Translations under genes and position numbers: made by a program
The notes under the pieces: generated by a model
Databases searched by the model: none
Told to the model about the DNA's origin: nothing
The model's input: the letters and a program-made list of their open reading frames with translations, nothing else
From: Acidobacteriota bacterium
Lineage (GTDB): Bacteria > Acidobacteriota > Terriglobia > Acidiferrales > UBA7541
Assembly (NCBI GenBank): GCA_013286465.1
Contig: JABDFR010000002.1
Span: 42,158-106,157 of the forward strand
Length of the DNA: 64,000 nt
Direction: 5' to 3'
Shown: positions 1 to 8,593 of the stretch, one piece after another
How positions within the stretch are numbered: the first letter of the stretch is position 1
How the letters are laid out: each line of letters starts with the position of its first letter

Positions 1-2
1 CC

Positions 3-839
3 ACCATGGAGCGCGCCATCCGCGTAATCTCAGTAGAGCGGGGCCACGATCCCCGCGACTACGCGCTAGTAGCCTTCGGCGGCGCCGGCGGACTACATGC
101 CTGCGCCCTAGCCGCCGCCCTAGAAATGCCGCGCGTCCTAATCCCGCAAATCCCCGGCGCACTATCAGCCTTAGGCATCCTGCGCGCCGACATAGTCAAA
201 GATTTTTCGCAAACCGTCCTGTTGCGCGCGCCAACAACCCCGCCGGCATTTCGCTTGTTGCAAGACGCATTCAAAAATCTCGAATCGCACAGCCGAGATC
301 AAATGCGCGCAGAATCCCAAGTAGCGCCGGCGTCCCCGCCGGCATCTTACGAAGAAAACTCCACCCAAAGGCAACCCTCCCCGACGGACCACACCTCAAG
401 CCAAATCCGCGCCTTCCGATCTCTAGACCTCCGCTACACCGGCCAATCCACCACCCTAAAAATCCCAGCCTCAAAAGATTTTCAAAAAGCCTTCCACAAA
501 GAACACGAGCAGCGTTACGGCTACGCCGACCCCACGCGCGAAATCGAAATTGTAAACATCTGCGTCCGCCTGATCGGCCGAACGCCGAAGCCGTCACGAC
601 CGCGCTCACGCTCCCATCGACGCGACGCGCGGCCGGCAATCGTTTCCCAAGGCAAGGTTTATTTTCACGGGAAATGGACCGCCTCGCCGATGTACGCGCG
701 AAGCCAACTGCAAGCGGGTAATCAATTCTCCGGTCCAGCAATCGTCACAGATTACAGCTCGACGTCGGTGGTGTTACCGGGTTGGCATGCGAACGTGGAT
801 GCGTACCAGAACATAATTTTGACGAGAAGGAAGAACTGA
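3..839 (+). CDS. Hydantoinase/5-oxoprolinase A subunit, C-terminal part (5' end outside window)
   Basis: This is the 3' portion of an HyuA-type gene. The frame is open to the left edge, so the ATG at 6 is probably internal; family members are usually about 650-700 residues and only about 278 are seen. The segment GHDPRDYALVAFGGAGGLHA and the following ALSALGIL are characteristic of the ATP-dependent hydantoinase/oxoprolinase A fold (actin-like ATPase). These enzymes hydrolyse 5-membered cyclic amides such as hydantoins or 5-oxoproline together with a B subunit, which follows 13 nt downstream. A palindromic repeat lies in frame at 321-352 and adds an Ala/Pro/Ser-rich loop. The substrate cannot be inferred from sequence alone. 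Confidence 0.9.
   Translation, partial: TMERAIRVISVERGHDPRDYALVAFGGAGGLHACALAAALEMPRVLIPQIPGALSALGILRADIVKDFSQTVLLRAPTTPPAFRLLQDAFKNLESHSRDQMRAESQVAPASPPASYEENSTQRQPSPTDHTSSQIRAFRSLDLRYTGQSTTLKIPASKDFQKAFHKEHEQRYGYADPTREIEIVNICVRLIGRTPKPSRPRSRSHRRDARPAIVSQGKVYFHGKWTASPMYARSQLQAGNQFSGPAIVTDYSSTSVVLPGWHANVDAYQNIILTRRKN
321..352 (+). repeat. REP element, family A, single copy inside hyuA frame
   Basis: GTAG head at 321 followed by an imperfect GCCGGCG/CGCCGGC hairpin and a CTTACGA tail. It matches the arms of the inverted pairs at 16584, 43083, 59557 and 62475. It is translated as VAPASPPASY within the hydantoinase A protein without disturbing the frame. Confidence 0.7.
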
Positions 840-852
840 GGCGCGAACACTG

Positions 853-2448
853 ATGCCGCGACACTTTCACCCTATAAGGCTGGAAATCTTCAAAAGCCTC
901 TTCCACTCGGTAGCCGAAGAAATGGGCGCAGGCCTACGCCGCTCCGCCTTCTCCCCAAACATCACCGAGCGCCGCGACTACAGCTGCGCCGTCTTCGACG
1001 CCCAACGAAATGTCCTAGCCATGGGCGATCACATGCCCGTCCACCTAGGCTCCATGCCAGCCTCCGTAATCGCAGCAACAAACGCCTTCAATCTGCAACC
1101 AGGCGACGCCGTCCTGCTGAACGACCCGTACGCCGGCGGCACCCACCTACCCGATCTCACTCTAGTAATGCCGGTTTTTCCGGCCCAAACAAAACGCGGC
1201 AAGCCACTCTTCTACGTAGCCAACCGCGCCCATCACGCCGACATCGGCGGCGCGCAAGCCGGCTCCATGGGTCTCTCCCGCGAAATTTTTCAAGAAGGCC
1301 TACGCATTCCGCCAGTAAAAATCCTGGAGCAAGGCCGCGTGAATCGCGACGTCCTGAACATGCTGCTCGCAAATGTGCGCACCCCCAAAGAACGCGAAGG
1401 CGATCTAACCGCGCAAATCGCCGCCTGCCGGATAGGCGAGCGCCGCCTCCAATCCATGCTCACAAAATACGGATGGAAGGAACTAAGCCACTACGCGCAA
1501 GAACTACTCAACTATTCCGAAGCCATGATGCGGACGGTAATTCGCAGTCTGCCAAACGGCACCTATCGCGCCGAAGATTTCCTGGACAACGACGGCATCA
1601 CCGAAACCCCGCTACGCATAGCAGCAAAAATCGAAATCGGCGGCGACCGCGCAGTAGTCGACTTCACCGGCTCGTCGCCAGAATGCGCAGGCAGCGTAAA
1701 CGCCGTCCGCGCCATCGCCGAATCCGCCGTCTTCTACGTCTTCCGCTGCCTCCTAAACGATCAAATCCCAGCCACCTCCGGCCTAATGCGCCCCTTCAAA
1801 GTAATCACCCCAGAAGGAACAATCGTAAACGCCCGTCCGCCAAGAGCCGTAGCCGGCGGCAACGTGGAAACCTCCCAGCGAATCGTAGACGCGTTGCTGA
1901 AAGCCCTTTCGAAAGCCGTCCCACAAAAAATTCCCGCCGCCAGCCAAGGCACAATGAACAACGTAACCTTCGGCGGTACAGACACCAGGCCCGGCCGCGG
2001 CGACAAACCGTTCGCCTACTACGAAACAATCGCCGGAGGCATGGGCGCAAGACCCGACCGCGACGGCGTAAGCGCAATCCACACGCACATGACCAACTCC
2101 CTAAACACCCCAATCGAAGTCCTCGAACACACGCTGCCAATTCGCATGCGCCAATATTCGGTGCGCAAAAACTCCGGCGGCAAAGGAAAGTTTCGCGGCG
2201 GCGACGGCATAATCCGCGAATTCGAAATGCTGACGGAAATGGAAGTAGGCCAGCTAAGCGATCGCCGCAAGCGAGGCCCCTACGGCCTAGCCGGCGGCTC
2301 CCCAGGAAAACCAGGCCGCAATGCAGTGAAATCCGGGCCGCACATGCAGCAGATCCTGGCAAAAGGCCATGCCCGCCTAAAAAAAGGAAATATCCTAAGA
2401 ATCGAGTCGCCAGGAGGCGGCGGCTGGGGAAAACCCAAGAAACGATAG
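853..2448 (+). CDS. Hydantoinase/5-oxoprolinase B subunit
   Basis: A 531-residue HyuB-type protein of normal length, partner of the A subunit just upstream (13 nt gap, surely one operon). Diagnostic stretches are ERRDYSCAVFD and HMPVHLGSM near residues 38-66, NDPYAGGTHLPDLT near 95-108, and a Gly-rich C-terminus GGGGWGKP. The A/B pair catalyses ATP-dependent opening of hydantoin or 5-oxoproline rings in the cytoplasm. No specific transporter or racemase is adjacent, so the substrate is unknown. The plus strand here is strongly C/A-rich (many CTA, GTA and GCA codons), unlike the G/T-rich galU gene that follows. Confidence 0.93.
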   Translation: MPRHFHPIRLEIFKSLFHSVAEEMGAGLRRSAFSPNITERRDYSCAVFDAQRNVLAMGDHMPVHLGSMPASVIAATNAFNLQPGDAVLLNDPYAGGTHLPDLTLVMPVFPAQTKRGKPLFYVANRAHHADIGGAQAGSMGLSREIFQEGLRIPPVKILEQGRVNRDVLNMLLANVRTPKEREGDLTAQIAACRIGERRLQSMLTKYGWKELSHYAQELLNYSEAMMRTVIRSLPNGTYRAEDFLDNDGITETPLRIAAKIEIGGDRAVVDFTGSSPECAGSVNAVRAIAESAVFYVFRCLLNDQIPATSGLMRPFKVITPEGTIVNARPPRAVAGGNVETSQRIVDALLKALSKAVPQKIPAASQGTMNNVTFGGTDTRPGRGDKPFAYYETIAGGMGARPDRDGVSAIHTHMTNSLNTPIEVLEHTLPIRMRQYSVRKNSGGKGKFRGGDGIIREFEMLTEMEVGQLSDRRKRGPYGLAGGSPGKPGRNAVKSGPHMQQILAKGHARLKKGNILRIESPGGGGWGKPKKR

Positions 2449-2555
2449 CGGCAAGGGCCCCGATTTAATTCGAACGCAGCTTCGAGCGTCTCCATTTGAC
2501 AGCGCGCTGCATCGAACTGTATCGTGCGGAGCGCTGAAAAAATCGCCGGAGCGAT

Positions 2556-3449
2556 ATGAATCCACCGATTCGAAAGGTTCGTAAGGCCGTCTTGCCGGCC
2601 GCTGGGCTGGGGACGCGTTTTTTACCCGCCACCAAGGCGCAGCCCAAGGAAATGCTGCCGGTGGTGGACAAGCCGCTGATTCAATATGCCGTCGAGGAAT
2701 GCATCGCTTCGGGCATTGAGAACGTCATCATTATTACCGGCCGGCGGAAGAATGCCATCGAGGATCATTTCGATTCGGCGCCCGAGCTGGAGCATTTTCT
2801 CGAGGAACACGGCAAGCCGGGTCAGGCCGACATGGTGCGGCGCATCAGTGGCGGCATTCATTTTTCGTATACGCGCCAGAGTGAGGCACTGGGCCTGGGG
2901 CATGCGGTTTTGTTGGCGCGCGAACTGGTGGGAGACGAGCCTTTTGCGGTGTTACTTGGCGATGTGATTTTGGATGGCCCAGAGCCTGGAACTAAATCGT
3001 TGATCGATGTCTACGCGCAAACCGGACAGGGCGCGATCATCGTGGAAGAAGTGCCGCGGGAACGCGTCCATCTCTATGGAATCGCCGACGCCCGGCCAGC
3101 CCCTGATCTCGGATTCGGCGACCGCTTAATGCGGATTAATGACGTAATTGAGAAGCCCAAGCGCGAAGAGGCCCCATCAAATTTGGCGGTCACTGGCCGT
3201 TACGTTTTTCCGCCGGAGATTTTTGATTGTCTTTCGCGCATTAAACCGGGCAGCGGCGGCGAGATTCAGTTAACAGATGCCATGCGTTTGCTGGCAAAGG
3301 AACATGGGCTGTGGGGGTATATCTACGACGGCAAGACCTACGACGCCGGCGACAAACTAGGCTTCCTGGAAGCCACGGTCGAGCTAGCGCTAAAGAATGT
3401 GGATCTCGGGTCTTCCTTTCGGAAATATCTAAAGAGTCTGACGCTCTAG
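2556..3449 (+). CDS. galU: UTP--glucose-1-phosphate uridylyltransferase
   Basis: 297 residues, the usual GalU length. It makes UDP-glucose from UTP and glucose-1-phosphate, feeding cell envelope polysaccharide and trehalose or glycogen routes. The nucleotidyltransferase signature is at the N-terminus: AVLPAAGLGTRFLPATKA at residues 11-28, then KEMLPVVDKP. Later come LGLGHAVL, the metal-site region LLGDVI, and the C-terminal GKTYDAGDKLGFLEA. The ATG is preceded by GGAG 8 nt upstream. It stands alone, and a family-C REP hairpin at 3453 immediately after the stop may act as the terminator between it and the convergent fmdB-like gene. Confidence 0.95.
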   Translation: MNPPIRKVRKAVLPAAGLGTRFLPATKAQPKEMLPVVDKPLIQYAVEECIASGIENVIIITGRRKNAIEDHFDSAPELEHFLEEHGKPGQADMVRRISGGIHFSYTRQSEALGLGHAVLLARELVGDEPFAVLLGDVILDGPEPGTKSLIDVYAQTGQGAIIVEEVPRERVHLYGIADARPAPDLGFGDRLMRINDVIEKPKREEAPSNLAVTGRYVFPPEIFDCLSRIKPGSGGEIQLTDAMRLLAKEHGLWGYIYDGKTYDAGDKLGFLEATVELALKNVDLGSSFRKYLKSLTL

Positions 3450-3452
3450 CAA

Positions 3453-3500
3453 GTAGGGGTGGGGGTTCATCTCCCACCCGGTTTAGCACTGGGTGTTCGG
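3453..3500 (+). repeat. REP element, family C
   Basis: GTAG head, then a GGGTGGG...CCCACCC hairpin with a 9-nt loop, followed by the conserved tail GGTTTAGCACTGGGTGTTCG. The stem carries T/A where other family members have C/G, a compensated change. It lies between two convergent genes. Confidence 0.7.
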
Positions 3501-3528
3501 CCCAGTAATCTCGCTCGTCAATCCAGCA

Positions 3529-3876
3529 TCAACTCTTCTTAGATTTCTCTTTCGACCCAGAGTCTTTCGAGCTCGATTCCTTCGAACTCGATTCCTTTGA
3601 TTTCGATTCTTTTGTGGAATCGGACTTCTTTGAGGACGAATCTTCTTTGGATGTGGAAGCTTTCGATTCGCCGTCGCTCGATTTCGCCGCGGCATTTTTG
3701 CCGGCATAATCCGTCACGTACCAGCCCGTGCCTTTAAATTGGATGGCGGACGAGGAAATTTCGCGGTGCGCTTTGGCGCCGCACTTGGGGCATTTTCTGG
3801 TTTCCGGGGCGGAGTATTTTTCGATCTTCTCGAATTTATGGCCGCACTTTTCGCACTTGTACTCGTAAAGAGGCAC
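3529..3876 (-). CDS. FmdB-family zinc-ribbon protein with Ser/Lys-rich tail
   Basis: 115 residues starting at GTG (3876) with AGGAGGG a few bases upstream. Residues 1-50 form the FmdB zinc ribbon: MPLYEYKCEKCG then RKCPKCG, giving two CxxC pairs at Cys8/11 and Cys29/32. A short linker and GTGWYVTDYAGK follow. From about residue 60 the protein is a low-complexity tail of Ser, Lys, Asp and Glu in SKESSSK-like repeats, longer than in many homologues. The family was named as putative regulators in methylotrophs, but its biochemical role is not established. The domain call is sure and the function is not. Confidence 0.85.
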   Translation of the reverse strand: MPLYEYKCEKCGHKFEKIEKYSAPETRKCPKCGAKAHREISSSAIQFKGTGWYVTDYAGKNAAAKSSDGESKASTSKEDSSSKKSDSTKESKSKESSSKESSSKDSGSKEKSKKS

Positions 3877-4079
3877 TACTTTTCCCTCCTGAGTCGCCTG
3901 TGAATCAAAATATTACCACGAGTGCGTTGCAGGTGCGGGATTCGCTTGGCGGCGATCTTGACCCGGTTGTGATGAGAGCGGCGCCGGGCCTATGAGCGGG
4001 GCCGACAAGCGGGAGGGCTAAAGCACCATCCCCTGCTGGGGACGCCATGTTAGACTGCCGGGCCGGTGGGTTCTATCTG

Positions 4080-5033
4080 ATGCGAAAGCAGAAATCTCGC
4101 TCTGACACCGCGGCCGTTTCTTTGGCGCGGGAATATTCCGAGGCTGCTGCGCCTGCGATTGTTGCGCGTACGCCTGGGCAGGGTTGTCTTTATTTGATCG
4201 CTACGCCGATCGGGAATCTTGAGGATATTTCCTTGCGGGCTCTGCGCCTTATGAAAGAGGCGGACGTGATTGCTTGCGAGGATACCCGCGAGACTCGCAA
4301 GCTACTGAATCGCTACGATATTCACACTCGCCTCGAGAGCTATCACCAGCATAACGAGCTCACTCGCGCGCCGGAATTGGTGATTGTGTTGGAGCAGGGT
4401 GCCAAAGTCGCGCTGGTTAGCGATGCCGGGACTCCTTTGGTTTCCGATCCTGGGCATCGCTTGGTCACGCTTTGCTTGCGGCATGGAATTCCTGTCGTCC
4501 CGGTGCCGGGGGCATCGGCGTTGGTGGCGGCGCTGGCGGCGTCGGGGATGCCTACCGAGCAATTTTTATTCGCGGGATTTTTGCCTTCGCGGCCTAGCGA
4601 GAGACGCAAGGCCATGCGCGGGATCGCCGCGATTCCCACGACGCTGGTGTTTTATGAGGCGCCGCATCGGATTCTTGAAATGTTGGAGGACGCGCTTGGA
4701 ATTCTTGGGAATCGGCTGGCCGTGGTGGCGCGCGAAGTTACCAAGCTGCATGAGGAATTCCGCCGCGGTCGCATCGCGGAATTGATTGCTGGATTTCGGG
4801 AAGCGCCCCCGCGGGGGGAGATCACCGTTATTTTTGGACCTTCCGACGAGGAATCGCATTTGCCTGCTTCCGGGGATGCCGCGCTTGGAGAAATGTCATT
4901 GGGGCAACGCGTAGACGAATTGATGGAGAAGGAACACCTGGATCGCAAGGCGGCTCTAAAATTGGCGGCGCGCGAGCGCGGCCTTTCTAAGCGCGAGGCT
5001 TATAAGCAGCTTTTAATCCATCGGGACGATTGA
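4080..5033 (+). CDS. rsmI: 16S rRNA (cytidine1402-2'-O)-methyltransferase
   Basis: SAM-dependent tetrapyrrole-methylase-fold enzyme that 2'-O-methylates C1402 in the ribosomal P site. Family landmarks: LYLIATPIGNLEDIS, CEDTRETRKLL, LVSDAGTPLVSDPG and the GASAL motif. About 35 residues precede the core. ATG 4080 is preferred over the in-frame ATG at 4047, which would add 11 residues of no family likeness, but a slightly later start cannot be excluded. The C-terminus (MSLGQRVDELMEKEHLDRKAALKLAARERGLSKRE, seen in separate pieces) is the usual small helical domain. It is followed closely by the PhzF-family gene. Confidence 0.93.
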   Translation: MRKQKSRSDTAAVSLAREYSEAAAPAIVARTPGQGCLYLIATPIGNLEDISLRALRLMKEADVIACEDTRETRKLLNRYDIHTRLESYHQHNELTRAPELVIVLEQGAKVALVSDAGTPLVSDPGHRLVTLCLRHGIPVVPVPGASALVAALAASGMPTEQFLFAGFLPSRPSERRKAMRGIAAIPTTLVFYEAPHRILEMLEDALGILGNRLAVVAREVTKLHEEFRRGRIAELIAGFREAPPRGEITVIFGPSDEESHLPASGDAALGEMSLGQRVDELMEKEHLDRKAALKLAARERGLSKREAYKQLLIHRDD

Positions 5034-5108
5034 GCTCTCGCTTGCGCCCCAATGGTCGCTTCCATGCGCAGCTACGGCGCATGGGCCCCCGGCATAGAAA
5101 GAGACCGC

Positions 5109-5897
5109 ATGGGAATTCCGTATTACCACGTTGATGCATTCACGGGCGAGCTCTTTGCTGGTAATCCGGCGGGGGTGTGTATTCTTCCCGCGTTTCTCGC
5201 AGACGACATTCTGCTGAAAATTGCTGTTGAGAACCGGCACAGCAACACGGCGTATGTTGTCGCGCGGGCGGATGGTGATTTTGACTTGCGCTGGTTTACT
5301 CGCAAGCTTGAGGACGATCTTTGCGGGCATGCGACTTTGGCTTCCGCTTTTGTGCTGGCGTTGCGCAAGCAGGCCGATTGGCCGGTTCGATTTCATACGC
5401 GCAGCGGCGTTTTGACCGTGGCGCAGGACGGCGAGCACTTTGTGATGGACTTTCCTGCTATGCCCGCCCGCGCATGTGAGACACCTGTGGGGCTCTTGCC
5501 GGCTTTGGGTTTGGAGGCGGCGCTGGTGATGAAATCGCGGGAGTATCTCGTGGTGGTGGAGCGGGCGGAGCAGGTGCGGGCGCTTTCGCCCGATTTTGTT
5601 GCGCTGGCCAAATTGGATATCGGGACTAGTGGGGCGCTTGTTACTGCGCCTGGCGAAGGCGACGTGGATTACGTTTGCCGATTTTTCGCGCCCGCGATTG
5701 GGATTGATGAGGATCCGGCTACTGGCTCAATCCATTGCATATTGGCTCCTTATTGGGCGGGGCGGTTGGGTAAGGATAGCTTTCGGGCGCAGCAACTTAG
5801 TGCGCGCGGGGGCTCCATGCGCAGTGCGATTGCTGGAGATCGCGTGAAGATTGCCGGAAGGGCGCGGCTTTATCTCCAAGGCACGCTGGAGATTTAG
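5109..5897 (+). CDS. PhzF-family isomerase/epimerase-like protein
   Basis: About 262 residues from ATG 5109; the in-frame ATG at 5052 would add 19 unlike residues. The two-lobed DAP-epimerase-like fold is shown by YHVDAFTGELFAGNPAGV at the start and DEDPATGSIHC in the C-terminal lobe. The family includes phenazine-pathway isomerase PhzF and many enzymes of unknown substrate. Here the usual SET motif, whose Glu is the general acid/base in PhzF, reads SNT (NRHSNTAYV), so activity may differ or be lost. No other phenazine genes are nearby. Its stop is separated from the convergent dusB stop only by one REP palindrome. Confidence 0.85.
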   Translation: MGIPYYHVDAFTGELFAGNPAGVCILPAFLADDILLKIAVENRHSNTAYVVARADGDFDLRWFTRKLEDDLCGHATLASAFVLALRKQADWPVRFHTRSGVLTVAQDGEHFVMDFPAMPARACETPVGLLPALGLEAALVMKSREYLVVVERAEQVRALSPDFVALAKLDIGTSGALVTAPGEGDVDYVCRFFAPAIGIDEDPATGSIHCILAPYWAGRLGKDSFRAQQLSARGGSMRSAIAGDRVKIAGRARLYLQGTLEI

Positions 5898-5928
5898 CGT
5901 AAGATGCCGCCCTTAAGGGCGCCGCTAC
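5898..5928 (-). repeat. REP element, family E, filling the phzF-like/dusB junction
   Basis: On the minus strand it starts with GTAG (5928-5925), whose TAG is the dusB stop codon. It contains the perfect palindrome CGCCCTTAAGGGCG and ends CTTACG. It occupies the entire gap between two convergent genes and may serve as a bidirectional terminator (inference). Confidence 0.65.
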
Positions 5929-6911
5929 GAAACCAGGGCTTCGAAGAAAATTTCTACCCTTTCCAGGACTTCCTGCGTTGTTTTTGAGGTGTGGACTGCT
6001 TGGCGTAGATCGCTGCCGTTTTTTACGCCGTGGGTGAAGGAACACGCGAATTGTTTCATCTTGCCTATGGCGTCCTTCATTTCGCTTCTTGCCAGGCGCT
6101 GGAAATAATCTGTGATTAGGGCGTGGCGGTCTTCGTCGTTGGGGATTTCGTAGGTGCCTGTGGCTACGTACTGCTCGATTTGCCGGAAGATCCAGGGATT
6201 GCCGGCGGCGGCGCGGCCAATCATTACGGCATCGCAATTCGTTTCTGCGATTATGCGGACGGCATCTTCCGGCGTGCGTACGTCGCCATTGCCAATTACT
6301 GGGAATTTCACCGCTTCTTTCACTGCGCGGATCACGCTCCAATCGGCGTCGCCGCTGTAGCCTTGCGAGCGCGTGCGCGGATGCACCGCGATGGCTTCTA
6401 TGCCGCAGTCCTCGGCCATGCGCGCTACGTCCACGGCCACGATATTATTTTCATCCCAACCAGAGCGGATCTTGATGGTCAGCGGAATTTTGATCGCGCC
6501 GCGCACGGCGCCAAATATTTCTTCCAGCAACGGCAAATCGCGCAGCAGGCCCGAGCCGCCGCACTTCACCACTTTTTTTGCCGGGCAGCCTAGATTGATG
6601 TCCAGTTGATCGAAGCCCAGGTCTTCCGCGAGCGTGGCGGCTTGCGCCATTACTTTGGGATCGGCGCCGAAAATTTGCGCGGCGATGGGGTGCTCGTCCG
6701 GCTCGTAGTAAAAATAATGCATCATGCGCGCTTCGTTGCGGGTCAGCCCCTCGGCGCTGGTGAATTCAGTCATGATCAAGCCGCAGCCGCCCAGTTCGCG
6801 GATTACCCGGCGGAAGACCGTGTCCGTGACGCCCGCCATCGGCGCAAGAATCGTCGCGGGGCGAATCGAGCGGTCGCGAATTTTAAGTTCGGCGGGGAAC
6901 ATGGCGGTCAT
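5925..6911 (-). CDS. dusB: tRNA-dihydrouridine synthase
   Basis: 328-residue FMN-dependent TIM-barrel enzyme that reduces specific uridines of tRNA to dihydrouridine. Visible signatures: LAPMAGVTDTVFRR near residue 22, DINLGCPAKKVVKCGGSGLL near residue 103 with the catalytic Cys in LGCPAK, and IGNGDV and GRAAAGNPWIF in the phosphate-binding region. Its ATG (6911-6909) directly abuts the stop of the BlaI-type regulator with no spacer, so it is the last gene of the rfaE2-mfd-PPIase-yhaM-blaI-dusB operon. Its TAG stop coincides with the head of a REP element. Confidence 0.94.
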   Translation of the reverse strand: MTAMFPAELKIRDRSIRPATILAPMAGVTDTVFRRVIRELGGCGLIMTEFTSAEGLTRNEARMMHYFYYEPDEHPIAAQIFGADPKVMAQAATLAEDLGFDQLDINLGCPAKKVVKCGGSGLLRDLPLLEEIFGAVRGAIKIPLTIKIRSGWDENNIVAVDVARMAEDCGIEAIAVHPRTRSQGYSGDADWSVIRAVKEAVKFPVIGNGDVRTPEDAVRIIAETNCDAVMIGRAAAGNPWIFRQIEQYVATGTYEIPNDEDRHALITDYFQRLARSEMKDAIGKMKQFACSFTHGVKNGSDLRQAVHTSKTTQEVLERVEIFFEALVS

Positions 6912-7556
6912 CTAGAGAAGTGTAGCGTCGAAGGGCGGCCCGTCGTCATCGGAATTGCGCGTGCGTGACTTTTGCGGCGGGTCCGGGGCGGCTGCGGGAT
7001 TCGTTGCAACGGATTGCTCCGCCGGATTTGCCGCCGATGTCGCGGCGGCGCCGTCCGTTGTGCCGGACGGCAAATTTGTTGCGGAGATTGCGGTGATCGC
7101 CGCACGCGCCGTGGTCGCCAAAGCGGAGGCGGCCGCGGCGAAGGCCAGCGCGGGACGTGCACCGCCATCTGCGGCTTGCGAATTTCCGTCGCGAAGGTAA
7201 GCGGCGGCGATTTCGCGGGAGCCACCGAAAAAGCTTTCTACGATTTGGCCAAGCGCGTGGCTGCGCGCATCTTCCACGCTTAGCGTCGGGCGATAAATAT
7301 AGGCGCGGCCTTTTTTGCGGCGCTCGACGATTCCCTTTCGCGCCAGGCGATCCATGATGGTCATGATCGTGGTGTACGCGCGAGGCCGGCGCGGGGCGAG
7401 CTGGTCGCGAATTTCGCGGACGGTGCCTTCCCCGATGGGCCAGAGCGTATTCATGCAATCGAGCTCGAGCGGGGCGAGATCGAGCAGCGAGCGGCGGCGC
7501 GGATCAGTGGCGCCGTTCCCGGATTTCTTTTCGCCGTTCACGTGCGGAGCGCTCAT
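6912..7556 (-). CDS. BlaI/MecI/CopY-type transcriptional regulator with Ala-rich tail
   Basis: 214 residues from ATG 7556, which overlaps the stop of the YhaM-like gene (ATGA). An upstream in-frame ATG at 7697 would lie deep inside that gene and is less likely. A penicillinase-repressor winged helix covers about residues 20-100: LDLAPLELDCMNTLW, TVREIRDQL, AYTTIMTIMDRLARKGIVER and GRAYIYRP. BlaI proteins are usually about 120-130 residues; this one carries about 90 extra residues rich in Ala, Ser and Asn. No BlaR1-type sensor protease is adjacent, so the signal and target are unknown. Its position inside a nuclease/tRNA-modification operon is unusual. Confidence 0.85.
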   Translation of the reverse strand: MSAPHVNGEKKSGNGATDPRRRSLLDLAPLELDCMNTLWPIGEGTVREIRDQLAPRRPRAYTTIMTIMDRLARKGIVERRKKGRAYIYRPTLSVEDARSHALGQIVESFFGGSREIAAAYLRDGNSQAADGGARPALAFAAAASALATTARAAITAISATNLPSGTTDGAAATSAANPAEQSVATNPAAAPDPPQKSRTRNSDDDGPPFDATLL

Positions 7557-8593
7557 CCCTTGGAACCATCGCCCTTTGCGGCGGATGCCGACGCGGCGGA
7601 GCTTGCGGGGTTCGCTCGCGTCTCCACCAGCGGCTCGTCCAAATATTCCGTGGTGCGCAAAAGATTGCGGCGCAGCGCCGGATTTCGTTCGGTCCAATCG
7701 CCGCTGCCGGCATCGGAGGCCATTGTCGTTTCGATCGCCGCCATTTTGGAATCGAGATCATCGAGAAAATTCAGCGCCACAGCTTCGCGGGTGAGCGGAA
7801 GCTTCGGCGAGCCGAATTCGAGCTGGCCGTGATGGCTGAGAATCAAATGCTCGATCACTGTCGCCAGCGGACGCGGAAATTCGGATATGGCGTCGATCTT
7901 GCGCCGCACGATGGCTTGGCCCAGCGCGATATGCCCGAGGAGTTGCCCCTCAGTCGTATAGCCGAACCCGCGCGCGCAACTTAATTCCTCGATTTTGCCG
8001 ATATCATGCAGCACCACGCCGGCCAGCAAAATATCGCGATTCAGTTCCGGATAATGCGACGACACCAAGCGCATCAAGTCGATCAGGCTCACCACGTGTT
8101 CGAGCAGCCCGCCGATGTAAGCGTGATGCATGGTCATCGCAGCAGGGGCACGTTTCATTTTCGGCGCGATGGAGGCATCCTCGACCACGCTCACCAGCAA
8201 AGTTTTGATCCACGGATTTTCCACCGCGTGGACCGCTTCGTTCAGGTGCGCGTAAAGTTTTTCGACATCCTGCTTGGTGTGCGGTAGAAAATCGGCGAGC
8301 TCGTACTCGTGCTCCGAGCAGGGGGCGATGTGCTCGACGGTTAGCTCCAGCTGGTCGTTATACAGCTTGGCGCGCGCGCGGATTTTGACCACGTCATCGC
8401 GCTCGAACAGCGTGACCATGGACTCGTAGCCATCCCACATTTTTCCGGAGATGGTGCCGGAGCGATCGGCGAGATCGAGTTGCAACCACGAGCGGCTGGT
8501 GCGCGGCGAGGTGCGAATTTCTTTGGAGCGCACCAGAAAAGTCGCAGCCACCTGCTGTCCGTCGCGGAGATCGGAGATGAACAGCGTTTTCAC
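7553..8593 (-). CDS. YhaM-like 3'-5' exoribonuclease (OB-fold + HD domain)
   Basis: 346 residues. The N-terminal ~110 residues read as an OB-fold nucleic-acid-binding domain (LQLDLADRSGTISGKMWDG). An HD-type metal-dependent phosphohydrolase follows: GGLLEHVVSLIDLM, VVLHDIGKIEEL, a loop with HHGQLEFGSP, and FLDDLDSKM. This order is that of Bacillus YhaM, a 3'-5' exonuclease. The start overlaps the PPIase stop and the end overlaps the BlaI-type start by four bases each, implying translational coupling. The enzyme class is well supported; RNA versus DNA preference is not decided by the sequence. Confidence 0.88.
   Translation of the reverse strand: MKTLFISDLRDGQQVAATFLVRSKEIRTSPRTSRSWLQLDLADRSGTISGKMWDGYESMVTLFERDDVVKIRARAKLYNDQLELTVEHIAPCSEHEYELADFLPHTKQDVEKLYAHLNEAVHAVENPWIKTLLVSVVEDASIAPKMKRAPAAMTMHHAYIGGLLEHVVSLIDLMRLVSSHYPELNRDILLAGVVLHDIGKIEELSCARGFGYTTEGQLLGHIALGQAIVRRKIDAISEFPRPLATVIEHLILSHHGQLEFGSPKLPLTREAVALNFLDDLDSKMAAIETTMASDAGSGDWTERNPALRRNLLRTTEYLDEPLVETRANPASSAASASAAKGDGSKG

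Noticed and set aside
1473..2468. 331-residue plus-strand frame within hyuB
   Set aside because: Extremely Arg-rich shadow of hyuB with no recognisable motif.
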